Origin: Bradyrhizobium sp. JYMT SZCCT0180
GTDB lineage: Bacteria; Pseudomonadota; Alphaproteobacteria; Rhizobiales; Xanthobacteraceae
Length of the DNA: 64,000 bases
Assembly (NCBI RefSeq): GCF_018130165.1
Contig: NZ_JAFCLZ010000005.1
Span: 62,001-126,000, forward strand
Direction of reading: 5' to 3'
Shown: positions 8,063-16,915 of the stretch, piece after piece
Position numbering within the stretch: the stretch's first letter is position 1
Layout of the letters: each line of letters starts with the position of its first letter
The notes under the pieces: model-generated
Told to the model about the DNA's origin: nothing
What the model saw: only the letters and a program-made list of their open reading frames with translations
The model's database searches: none
Translations under genes and position numbers: made by a program

Positions 8063-8329
8063 TTGCCCTCCGCTAGCCCGTAGGGCGCGGCCGGCTTCGA
8101 GGCCGCCGCGGCGAACATCGCCCGATACGTTTCTGATCGAGTGGGAACCGCTGGACTTCGAACTCATCGGTTTGACGCGGTATTGGTCCGCAGCAACCGC
8201 TCCGGCGGCAAACGCATATCAGCACTTCCCGGAGCAGGCGCCGCCCGCGCTTTACGGTGAGGAAAATTCCTGTTCCAACTGTGAGAAATCGGCCGAACGA
8301 ACCGGCCTGCACACAAGGGGAAAACCGTC

Positions 8330-9964
8330 ATGAAGCTCGGCGCCGCGATTGCAGAAATCATGAAGCGCGAGGGGATCGAGATCCTCTGCGGCTATCCCGT
8401 CAATCATCTGATCGAATATGCCGCCAATGCCGATATCCGTCCCGTGATGGTGCGCCAGGAACGCATCGGCGTCCACATGGCGGATGCGATCTCCCGCGTC
8501 ACCTCGGGCCATTCGATCGGTGCGTTTTGCATGCAGCACGGCCCCGGCGCCGAAAACGCCATGGGCGGCGTGGCGCAATGCTACGGCGAATCCGTCCCGG
8601 TGCTAGTGCTGCCGATGGGCTACGCGCGGCGGCTCGCCAATATCGACCCGAACTTCAACTCCAGCCAGGCGATGCGGGCGTTCTCAAAATCCTCCGAGCC
8701 GATCAATATCGCGGCTGAAGTCTGCAACATCTTTCGGCGGGCGTTCACAAAACTGAAGAACGGCCGCGGTGGGCCGGTCATCGTCGAAATCCCGGCCGAC
8801 ATGTGGAACGAAGACGTGCCGGAGCCGCTGAACTACACGCCGGTGCTGCGCACCCGCTACGGCGCCGATCCCGTCCACATCAAGGAAGCGGCCGCGCTAT
8901 TGGTGGGCGCCAAGCGGCCGGTGATCTACGCCGGCCAGGGCGTGCACTACGCCAGGGCCTGGCCGCAACTGAAGCGGCTGGCCGAGCGTCTCGCCATCCC
9001 CGTCACCACGAGCCTTGGCGGCAAATCGTCGTTTCCGGAGACGCATCCGCTTTCGCTGGGTTCGGGCGGCCTTGCCGTGCCCCGCGCGGTACCAAAATTC
9101 CTCGGCGAGGCCGACGTGATCTTTGGCATCGGCTGCTCCTTCACCGAAACCTCGTTCGGCATCGCGATGCCGAAGGGCAAGACCATCATTCATTCGACGC
9201 TGGACCCCAACCATCTCAACAAGGATGTCGAGGCCAGGATCGGCCTGGTCGGCGATGCGGGCCTGGTGCTCGATGCGCTGCTGGAAGAGATCGGCAGAAG
9301 CGTCACCAGTGATCGTGACGCATCGTCTGTCGCCGCAGAGATCGCCGCCTCGCACAAGGAATGGCTGGCGAAGTGGATGCCGAAACTCACCCACAACGAC
9401 GCCCCGCTCAATCCCTATCGCGTATTGTGGGACCTGCAGCACACGGTCGACATCAAGAACACCATCATCACCCATGATGCCGGCAGTCCGCGCGACCAGC
9501 TCTCGCCGTTCTGGAAATCGGTCGAGCCGTTGTCCTATATCGGCTGGGGCAAGACCACCCAGCTCGGCTACGGGCTTGGGCTCGCCATGGGCGCCAAGCT
9601 GGCAAAACCCGACAAGCTCTGCATCAACGTATGGGGCGATGCCGCGATCGGCTTCACCGGCATGGATTTCGAGACCGCAGTGCGCGAGCGAATTCCGATC
9701 ATGTCGATCCTCTTGAACAATTTTTCCATGGCGATCGAGCTGAAGGTGATGCCGATCTCGACCGAGAAATACCGCTCGACCGACATTTCCGGCGACTACG
9801 CCGCGATGGCGCGCGCCTTCGGCGGCTATGGCGAACGGGTGACCAAGCCGGAAGACATCATTCCCGCGATCCAGCGCGGCATCGCCAAGACCAAGGAAGG
9901 CATTCCGGTGCTGCTGGAATTCATCACCAGCAAGGAGACCGAGGTCTCCCGGCCCGGAACCTGA
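8330..9964 (+). CDS. Thiamine pyrophosphate-requiring enzyme (acetolactate synthase-like)
   Basis: The 544-residue product has the three-domain layout of ThDP-dependent decarboxylases and synthases. The N-terminal PYR domain has the cofactor-activating Glu44 in VRQERIG; a central domain follows; the C-terminal PP domain has the cofactor-phosphate motif near residue 436 (GDAAIGFTGMDFETA, ending in LLNN). The usual GDG is GDA here. The similarity is to the acetolactate synthase, benzoylformate decarboxylase and oxalyl-CoA decarboxylase superfamily, but the substrate cannot be read from the sequence. No small regulatory subunit (ilvH) is adjacent, so this is unlikely to be the housekeeping acetolactate synthase. 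AAGGGGA stands upstream of the start. Confidence 0.85.
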   Translation: MKLGAAIAEIMKREGIEILCGYPVNHLIEYAANADIRPVMVRQERIGVHMADAISRVTSGHSIGAFCMQHGPGAENAMGGVAQCYGESVPVLVLPMGYARRLANIDPNFNSSQAMRAFSKSSEPINIAAEVCNIFRRAFTKLKNGRGGPVIVEIPADMWNEDVPEPLNYTPVLRTRYGADPVHIKEAAALLVGAKRPVIYAGQGVHYARAWPQLKRLAERLAIPVTTSLGGKSSFPETHPLSLGSGGLAVPRAVPKFLGEADVIFGIGCSFTETSFGIAMPKGKTIIHSTLDPNHLNKDVEARIGLVGDAGLVLDALLEEIGRSVTSDRDASSVAAEIAASHKEWLAKWMPKLTHNDAPLNPYRVLWDLQHTVDIKNTIITHDAGSPRDQLSPFWKSVEPLSYIGWGKTTQLGYGLGLAMGAKLAKPDKLCINVWGDAAIGFTGMDFETAVRERIPIMSILLNNFSMAIELKVMPISTEKYRSTDISGDYAAMARAFGGYGERVTKPEDIIPAIQRGIAKTKEGIPVLLEFITSKETEVSRPGT

Positions 9965-10012
9965 TCACCGACCCGGCCGATAACCGCTTAATCCTGCTTC
10001 ACATTTTGACGC

Positions 10013-10035
10013 CCCGGCCTTAAGAAAAGGCCGGG
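10013..10035. terminator. Hairpin after the ThDP enzyme gene
   Basis: CCCGGCCTT pairs perfectly with AAGGCCGGG across a 5-nt loop, 48 nt after the stop codon. No T-run follows on either strand, so termination is plausible but unproven. Confidence 0.45.
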
Positions 10036-10163
10036 ATGGCGCTGGCTTGGCCACGCCTGGAATGAAATTATCTGCCACATTGGTGCGAGCGCTGATGGCT
10101 TTGACGCCATCATCCTGCAAAACCTTGCTGTGAAATGGCTTGCCGTGAAATGGATTTGAGTGA

Positions 10164-13100
10164 ATGACCGCGCTCCCCCCGGACGCCGTGGCCGATCTCT
10201 ACAAGCTCGTTGCCGAGCTCGAGCAGAGACTCGAATCCAGCTTCGCCGCCCACGACGCTGATATCGCCCGTCATGCCGCGACGGACGCGGAAAACGGCCG
10301 GCTCATTCGTGAACTGAGCATCGCCCGGGAGCGCCAGAACGCCAGCGCCGATATCCTGCGAACCATTGCCAGCGTATCGGGCGATGCTGATCGTGCGCTG
10401 CACCAGATCGCCGAAACCAGCGCCCGACTGTTCGATGCGTCCAGCGCCACCATCCATATTGCCGAGGGCGACGGCTGGGCCAAGACCATCCGTTTCGGGG
10501 AAAGCTCGAAGCGCGTCGGCGCCGGCGTTCCGGAAACGCAGCTCAAGATCGGCGGCCGTAATATGCCCGGAACCATCGTGGGCGAGAATCGCCAGGTTCA
10601 CGTGCCCGATGTCGACAATGTCGATTCCGAAATCGCCGATTGGCCGGGATTGCCGTATGTTCGCGAGGCCGGTACGCGCTCGATGTCCGGGTCACCGCTG
10701 CGGTGCGAAGGCAAAGCGATCGGCGCGCTGATCGTTTACCGCGATCAGCTTGCGCCGTTCACCGAGGATGAACTCGCGCTTCAACAAAGTTTTGCCGACC
10801 AGGCCGCCATCGCCATCGAGAATTCGCGGTTGTTCAACGAACGGCGCCAGCGCACCAACGATCTCAGCGAATCCCTTCGTCAGCAGACCGCGACCGCCGA
10901 CGTGCTCAGGGTGATCGCATCCTCGCCGGCCGATGTCGAACCGGCGCTCAAGGCAATTGTCGAAAGCGCCTGCGCACTTTGTGACGCCTATGATGCCAAC
11001 GTCCTGCTCAGGATTGGCGACCATCTGCATTTCAGCGCCCATCACGGGCCGATACCGACAGGTCAACACAGCCGTCCGATCAACAGGGAGTGGGTCACGG
11101 GTCGCTCGGTTGTCGACAAGGTGCCTGTGCAAGTGTCTGACTTCTGGGCCCCCGAGGCTGCCGATTTTCCCGAGGGGCAACGGCAATCGCGCGAACAGGG
11201 ACACCGCTGCACCCTCAGCATACCTCTCCTGCGGGAGGGAGAAGCCATTGGTGCGATCGTCCTCCGTCGCCTTGAACCGGTGGCCTTCACAGCCAGACAG
11301 ACAGCGCTGCTGCAGACCTTTGCGGACCAGGCGGTGATCGCCATCGAAAACACGCGGCTGTTTCGCGAGACAAGGGACGCGCTGGAGCGACAGACCGCCA
11401 CCGCCGAAATCCTGAAGGTCATTGCCGCCTCTCCGTCCGACGCGCAGCCGGTGTTCGAAGCCATCGCTGCCAGCGCCAAGCGACTGCTCGGCGGGTTCTC
11501 CGCCACCGTGCTCCGCTTCCTCGGCGACGAGCTCCACCTGGTGGCATTCACGCCGACCAGCCCCGCCGCCGACGAGGGCTTGCAGGCTTCGTTTCCGAGA
11601 TCGATCTCGGAATTCCCGACCTTCGCGCTGGTGCGCAATGGCGAGACCGTTCAGTTTCCCGACAGCGAAGCCGAGCACGTCCCGAAGTTGAACAAGGAAC
11701 TGGCGCGGCTGCGCGGCTTCCGCAGTGTATTGTTCACACCCCTGATGAACCAGGGCGTGCCGGTCGGCATGATCAGCGTCACCCGCGCGGAGCCGGGCGC
11801 CTTTGCCGCCGACCACGTGCAATTGCTGCAGACATTCGCCGACCAGGCGGTGATCGCGATCGAGAACGCGCGCCTGTTCAACGAAACCATGCAGGCCCTG
11901 GAGCGACAGACCGCGACGGCTGATGTCCTCAAGGTGATCGCCGGCTCGCCGTCGGACGTGCAGCCGGTGTTCGAGGCCATCGTGGCCAGCGCGAACCGGC
12001 TGATCGGCGGATTTTCCACCGCGATATTTCGCTACGCTGGCGACCAGATCCATCTGTCCGCGTTCACGCCGACGGACCCCGCGGGCGATGCGGTGCTGCA
12101 ATCCTCGTTCCCGATGCCGCTTGACCGGTTTCCGCCCTACCAGTTGGTCCGCGACGGCGCGCCGGCGGAACTCGTCGATACCGAGCTCGAGCCGGCCGCA
12201 CGCGACATCGCGCGTGCACGGGGATATCGCAGCATGCTGTTCGCGCCGCTCATGAACGAGGGCAAGGCTGTCGGCATCATCACGGTCACGCGCCGGGCAG
12301 CCGGTTCGTTCGACGAGCCGCACGTCCGGCTGCTGCAGATGTTCGCCGCGCAGTCGGTGATCGCGATGGAAAATGTGCGGCTGTTCAACGAGACGAAGGA
12401 GGCGCTGGAACAGCAAAAGGCGTCGGCGGACATCCTCCGGGTCGTCAGCAGCTCGGTCGCCGATGCCCAGCCCGTATTCGACGCGATCCTGCGCAGCATC
12501 GAGCATCTGTTTGGCGGCGATGACCGGTTCATCTACCTGGCAGGCGAAGATGGATTGCTCCACATCGGAGCGGCGCACGGCGCCAACGCCGAGCGCGTGC
12601 GCGCGCTGTATCCGGTGCCGCTGGAGGGAACCGCAAGCGAGGTGGCCTTCCGCGAGCGCCGCCTGATCCATTACGCCGACGTATTCAACGATCCCGACGT
12701 GCCTTCGCCGCTGCGAGAGATCGCCCGCCGTATCGGCAAGAACTATTCGATGGCGCTCGCGCCAATGCTGTGGGAGGACCGTGCCATCGGCTCGATCTTC
12801 GTCGGCCGCACCTCGATGAAGCCGTTCAGCGAAAAGGAGTGCAGCCTGCTGCGCACCTTCGCCGACCAGGCTGTCATCGCGATCCAGAACGCGCGGCTGT
12901 TCAACGAGACGCGGGAAGCGCTGGAGCGGCAAACCGCGACGGCGGATATCCTGAAGGTGATCGCCAGTTCGCCATCGGACGTGCAACCGGTGTTCAAGGC
13001 CATCGCCACAAGCTCCAACAGGCTGCTCGGCGGCTTTTCGACCGCTGTGTTTCGCTTCCTTGACGACACTGCCTACCTCGCGGCCTTCACACCGACCACC

Positions 13101-16100
13101 CCGGCCGCAGACGAAGTGCTGCAGGCGGCGTTTCCGATGCCGCTCGCCAATTTCGACCAGTTCGAACTGGCCAAGAGCGGTCAGCCGGTCCAGACCGCCG
13201 ACATCGAACAGATGGCAAACAGTCAGATCAGGGATATCGCGCGGCTGCGCGGGTTCCGCAGCATGCTGTTCACGCCGCTGATGAACGGAGGGGTCCCGAT
13301 CGGCATGATTAGCGTTACCCGGAAGGATCCCGGTTCGTTTGTCTCACACCATGTGCAGTTGCTGCAGACCTTCGCCGATCAGGCCGTGATCGCCGTCGAG
13401 AATGTCCGCCTGTTCAACGAAGTCCAGCAGCGCACCGACGACCTGAGTGAATCCCTGCAGCAGCAGACCGCGGTTGGCGACGTTCTCAAGACCATCAGTC
13501 GGTCGACCTTCGACCTGCAACCAGTGCTCGATACGCTGGTGAACACTGCTGCTCTGCTTTGCGACGCCGAGATGGCCTTTATCATGCGGCGCGAAGGCGA
13601 TGAGTATCGGGCCGGCGCCGCCGTCGGTTACAGCCGTGAGTACATCGAATTCCTCGAAACCCACCCCCTCAAGGCCGACAGAGGCACCATCACCGGGCGC
13701 GCCGTACTCGAAAGGCGCACGATTCAAATTCTCGATGTCGCTACCGATCCCGAATACACCTTGCGCGAAGCTACCACGATCGGCGGTCAGCACACCAGTT
13801 TATGCGTGCCGTTGCTGCGCGAGAATGAGCCGATCGGAACCATCGTGCTGGCGCGACAACGGGTGGCCGCGTTCACGCAGAAGCAGATCGACCTCGTTAC
13901 CACTTTTGCCGACCAGGCTGTCATTGCGATCGAAAACGTCCGCCTGTTCGATGAAGTTCGCCAGCGCACGGAAGATTTGAGCGAATCCCTGCAGCAGCAG
14001 ACTGCGACCGCCGACGTGCTCAAGGTTATCAGCCGTTCCGCGTTCGATCTGCAGAAGGTCCTCGACACGCTTTCGGAGTCGGCAGCTAGCCTGTGCGAGG
14101 CGGATTTTGTCGTCATCCATCGCAGGGTCGGCGAGGGATTTCGAGGCGCAGCGAGTTTTGGCTTGCACGAAGAGCATCACCGCACGGTCATGGAGATCGA
14201 CCACAAGCCTGGACGCGGCTCGCTTGGCGCGCGCGTCCTGCTCGAAAATGCACCGGTACTCATCGAGGACGCCGAAAACGACCCGGAATACGACTTCGCC
14301 TTGCAGCAACGGGTCGGCATACGAAGCATGATGGGCGTTCCGTTGCTGCGCGAGGGCGTCGCGATCGGCCTGCTGCTCTTGTTCCGCAAGAAGGTGCACC
14401 CTTTCACCGAGCGACATGTCGATCTTGCCATGACCTTCGCCGACCAGGCCGTGATCGCGATCGAGAATGTTCGCTTGTTCGACGAGGTTCAGGCTCGCAC
14501 GCGCGATCTTACCGAAGCGCTGACCTACCAGACCGGAAGCGCGAATATCCTGAAGGTCATCGCCTCCTCGCCGACCGACATCAACCCAGTGCTCCAGGCG
14601 ATCGTCGAAAGCGCCTGCGAGGTTTGCGATGCGTATGACGCCATAGTGCGCCTCAAACAAGGCGACAACCTTCGCTTCAGTGCGCACCATGGCCCGCTAT
14701 CGGTCACCTTGAACGACCGGCCCATCAGCCGGAACTGGACGGCCGGCCGAGCTGTTATTGAGGGAAAGCCGGTTCAGGTAAAAGACCTCCTGTCTCCCGA
14801 GGGCGACGAATTTCCCGAAGCCAAGAAGTTGGGACAGAAAAATGGCCAGCGCACCGTTCTGAGCGTGCCGCTGCTCCGCGACGGCAAAAGCCTTGGCGTG
14901 ATCACGCTCCGCCGCCTCGAAGTAAACCCCTTCGAAGAGAAGCAGATTGCCTTGCTGCAGACCTTCGCGGACCAGGCCGTGATCGCGATCGGCAATGTCC
15001 GTCTGTTCGAGGAAGTGCAACAGCGCACCCGCGAGCTTTCGGAATCACTGGAGCAGCAGACCGCGACGTCGGAAGTGCTGAGCGTGATCAGCCGGTCCGC
15101 CGGTGATCTGGAGCCGGTGTTCAAGAGCATGCTCGAGAACGCCACGCGCATTTGCGGCGCGCAGTTCGGCCTCATGAACCTGTACGACGGCGACAGCTTT
15201 CATACCGTCGGCTTTCACAACGTGCCTTCGGCATTCGAGGCCGCCAGGCAGCGGAGTTTTCGGGCGCATCCCGACGGCGACCTCGGACAAATGGTCCTGA
15301 CAAAAAAGGTTGCACACATTCATGACCTCCGCACGCGGCCGCTTTACATCCAGGGCGACCCGGCGACCGTACAGCTTGCCGAGCTGGCGGGCGCGCGCAC
15401 GATCCTCATTGTTCCGATGATCAAGGACGACGAGTTCGTCGGCACCATTGGAATTTACCGTCTCGAAGTCTCGCCGTTCAACGAAAAGCAGATTGCGCTG
15501 TTGAGCAGCTTTGCCAGCCAGGCCGTTATCGCGATCGAGAACACGCGGCTGCTCAAGGAGCTTCGGGAGCGTACCCACGATCTCACGCGGTCGCTCGACG
15601 ATCTCCGTACCGCGCAGGACCGGCTGGTGCAGACCGAGAAGCTCGCTTCGCTCGGCCAGCTCACCGCGGGCATCGCGCATGAGATCAAGAATCCGCTCAA
15701 CTTCGTCAATAATTTCGCCGCCCTTTCGGCGGAACTGACCGATGAACTGAACGACGTGCTCAAGCCTGCCGAGATCAGCGAGAAGATCCGCGAAGAGGTT
15801 GACGAACTGACCGGTCTGCTCAAGGACAATTTGCAAAGGGTGGTCCAGCACGGCCAGCGCGCCGATTCCATCGTCAAGAACATGCTGTTGCACTCGCGCG
15901 AGGGAGGCGGCGATCACCGGCCCGCCGACATCAACGCCCTCATCGACGAGAGCCTCAACCTCGCCTATCACGGCGCCCGCGCCGAACGAGCCGACTTCAA
16001 CGTCACCCTGCAGCGCGACTTCGACGCCAATGCCGGCATGGTCGAGGTATTTCCGCAGGAAATCAGCCGCGTGTTCCTGAACCTGATCTCGAACGGCTTC

Positions 16101-16439
16101 TATGCCGTGAACCGGCGCAGGGTCGAGGCCGGCCAGCCCGGCTTCGATCCCGTGCTGATCGCCGCCACCCGCGACCTCGGCGACGCCGTCGAGATTCGTA
16201 TCCGCGACAACGGTACCGGCATCCCGTCCGAGGTGAAGGACAAGATGTTCAACCCGTTCTTCACCACAAAACCCGCGGGCGAAGGCACCGGCCTCGGTCT
16301 GTCGATGAGCCACGACATCATCGTGAAACAGCATGGTGGCACCATCGACGTCGATACCGAGCACGGTCAGTTCACCGAGTTTCGCATTGTTCTGCCGAGG
16401 ACCAGCAATCCTCTCAACAAGACCCGGGGTTCCACATGA
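10164..16439 (+). CDS. Cytoplasmic hybrid-free histidine kinase with ten tandem GAF domains
   Basis: The 2091-residue product has no membrane segment. After a short helical N-terminus it contains ten GAF units, each ending in a variant of FADQAVIAIENVRLF. These endings fall near residues 209, 385, 557, 726, 898, 1070, 1248, 1423, 1600 and 1782, a period of 169-182 residues. The units are joined by coiled-coil linkers (LERQTATADVLKVIASS type). The kinase core follows: HisKA with His1839 in GIAHEIKNPLNFVNNF, N box (NLISNGFYAVN), G1 (DNGTGIPSE), F box (FFTTKPAGEG) and G2 (TGLGLSMSHD). There is no receiver domain; the response regulator is the next gene and overlaps by 4 nt. GAF domains bind small ligands or cofactors; none can be named here. 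Confidence 0.92.
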   Translation: MTALPPDAVADLYKLVAELEQRLESSFAAHDADIARHAATDAENGRLIRELSIARERQNASADILRTIASVSGDADRALHQIAETSARLFDASSATIHIAEGDGWAKTIRFGESSKRVGAGVPETQLKIGGRNMPGTIVGENRQVHVPDVDNVDSEIADWPGLPYVREAGTRSMSGSPLRCEGKAIGALIVYRDQLAPFTEDELALQQSFADQAAIAIENSRLFNERRQRTNDLSESLRQQTATADVLRVIASSPADVEPALKAIVESACALCDAYDANVLLRIGDHLHFSAHHGPIPTGQHSRPINREWVTGRSVVDKVPVQVSDFWAPEAADFPEGQRQSREQGHRCTLSIPLLREGEAIGAIVLRRLEPVAFTARQTALLQTFADQAVIAIENTRLFRETRDALERQTATAEILKVIAASPSDAQPVFEAIAASAKRLLGGFSATVLRFLGDELHLVAFTPTSPAADEGLQASFPRSISEFPTFALVRNGETVQFPDSEAEHVPKLNKELARLRGFRSVLFTPLMNQGVPVGMISVTRAEPGAFAADHVQLLQTFADQAVIAIENARLFNETMQALERQTATADVLKVIAGSPSDVQPVFEAIVASANRLIGGFSTAIFRYAGDQIHLSAFTPTDPAGDAVLQSSFPMPLDRFPPYQLVRDGAPAELVDTELEPAARDIARARGYRSMLFAPLMNEGKAVGIITVTRRAAGSFDEPHVRLLQMFAAQSVIAMENVRLFNETKEALEQQKASADILRVVSSSVADAQPVFDAILRSIEHLFGGDDRFIYLAGEDGLLHIGAAHGANAERVRALYPVPLEGTASEVAFRERRLIHYADVFNDPDVPSPLREIARRIGKNYSMALAPMLWEDRAIGSIFVGRTSMKPFSEKECSLLRTFADQAVIAIQNARLFNETREALERQTATADILKVIASSPSDVQPVFKAIATSSNRLLGGFSTAVFRFLDDTAYLAAFTPTTPAADEVLQAAFPMPLANFDQFELAKSGQPVQTADIEQMANSQIRDIARLRGFRSMLFTPLMNGGVPIGMISVTRKDPGSFVSHHVQLLQTFADQAVIAVENVRLFNEVQQRTDDLSESLQQQTAVGDVLKTISRSTFDLQPVLDTLVNTAALLCDAEMAFIMRREGDEYRAGAAVGYSREYIEFLETHPLKADRGTITGRAVLERRTIQILDVATDPEYTLREATTIGGQHTSLCVPLLRENEPIGTIVLARQRVAAFTQKQIDLVTTFADQAVIAIENVRLFDEVRQRTEDLSESLQQQTATADVLKVISRSAFDLQKVLDTLSESAASLCEADFVVIHRRVGEGFRGAASFGLHEEHHRTVMEIDHKPGRGSLGARVLLENAPVLIEDAENDPEYDFALQQRVGIRSMMGVPLLREGVAIGLLLLFRKKVHPFTERHVDLAMTFADQAVIAIENVRLFDEVQARTRDLTEALTYQTGSANILKVIASSPTDINPVLQAIVESACEVCDAYDAIVRLKQGDNLRFSAHHGPLSVTLNDRPISRNWTAGRAVIEGKPVQVKDLLSPEGDEFPEAKKLGQKNGQRTVLSVPLLRDGKSLGVITLRRLEVNPFEEKQIALLQTFADQAVIAIGNVRLFEEVQQRTRELSESLEQQTATSEVLSVISRSAGDLEPVFKSMLENATRICGAQFGLMNLYDGDSFHTVGFHNVPSAFEAARQRSFRAHPDGDLGQMVLTKKVAHIHDLRTRPLYIQGDPATVQLAELAGARTILIVPMIKDDEFVGTIGIYRLEVSPFNEKQIALLSSFASQAVIAIENTRLLKELRERTHDLTRSLDDLRTAQDRLVQTEKLASLGQLTAGIAHEIKNPLNFVNNFAALSAELTDELNDVLKPAEISEKIREEVDELTGLLKDNLQRVVQHGQRADSIVKNMLLHSREGGGDHRPADINALIDESLNLAYHGARAERADFNVTLQRDFDANAGMVEVFPQEISRVFLNLISNGFYAVNRRRVEAGQPGFDPVLIAATRDLGDAVEIRIRDNGTGIPSEVKDKMFNPFFTTKPAGEGTGLGLSMSHDIIVKQHGGTIDVDTEHGQFTEFRIVLPRTSNPLNKTRGST

Positions 16440-16825
16440 GTGTTCTGGTGCTTGTGGTTGATGACGAGCCCGACGTCGAGGCGCTGTTTCGCCAGCAATT
16501 CCGCAAGGATCTGCGCGCGCAACGCTTTGTGATGGATTTCGCCGGCTCGGCGGCCGATGCGCTCGCCCGCATCGGCTCCACCATCGAGCATTCGCTGATC
16601 CTGATCCTGTCTGACATCAACATGCCCGGGATGACCGGGATCGAGATGCTGCCCAGGGTCAAGGAGATCCGGCCCGACGTTCCCGTCATCATGATCACCG
16701 CCTATGGCGATGCGGAGACCAGGCGCAAGGCGATCGCCGGCGGCGCGATAGGACTGCTCACCAAGCCGATCGACTTCGCCCTGCTCCGGGACGAAATCGA
16801 TACGCGGCTGGCACAGGCGAGCTAG
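16436..16825 (+). CDS. Single-domain response regulator (CheY-like)
   Basis: The 129-residue receiver domain has the acidic pair (VDDEPD), phospho-acceptor Asp60 in LSDINMPGMTG, ITAYGD, and Lys in LTKPIDF. It has no output domain. Its ATG overlaps the kinase stop codon (ATGA), so translation is coupled and it is almost certainly the phosphorylation target of the ten-GAF kinase. With no output domain it must act through a protein partner or as a phosphate shuttle. Its stop codon TAG is contributed by the edge of the downstream repeat. Confidence 0.9.
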   Translation: MSVLVLVVDDEPDVEALFRQQFRKDLRAQRFVMDFAGSAADALARIGSTIEHSLILILSDINMPGMTGIEMLPRVKEIRPDVPVIMITAYGDAETRRKAIAGGAIGLLTKPIDFALLRDEIDTRLAQAS

Positions 16826-16911
16826 AGCGTTTTCCAGCGAAGTGGATACCGCGTCGCGTCCAGAAATCCAGAGCCCGGCTCCGATTCAATCGGAACGGAA
16901 AAAGGCTCTAG
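16824..16911 (+). repeat. Dispersed repeat family A, full copy with hairpin
   Basis: The element starts AGAGCGTTTTCCAGCGAAG, continues through TGGATACC, and ends in a hairpin (GAGCC... TCCGATT, CAATCGGA ... GGCTC). The same layout occurs at 37019-37110 in the opposite orientation, and the first half occurs at 4701-4754. It separates convergent genes and may act as a transcription terminator. Confidence 0.85.
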
Positions 16912-16915
16912 CGCC

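Noticed and set aside
8140..8180. Possible EcfG promoter upstream of the ThDP enzyme
   Set aside because: GGAAC is present, but the downstream element reads CGGTT and the spacing does not fit.
8330..9964. Assignment of the ThDP enzyme as acetolactate synthase (ilvB/ilvG)
   Set aside because: No ilvH or ilvC neighbour, and the cofactor motif is GDA; the superfamily is clear but the substrate is not.
10692..12986. 764-codon frame antisense to the ten-GAF kinase
   Set aside because: Composition is typical of a shadow frame and it covers only part of the sense repeats; the sense product has clear domains.
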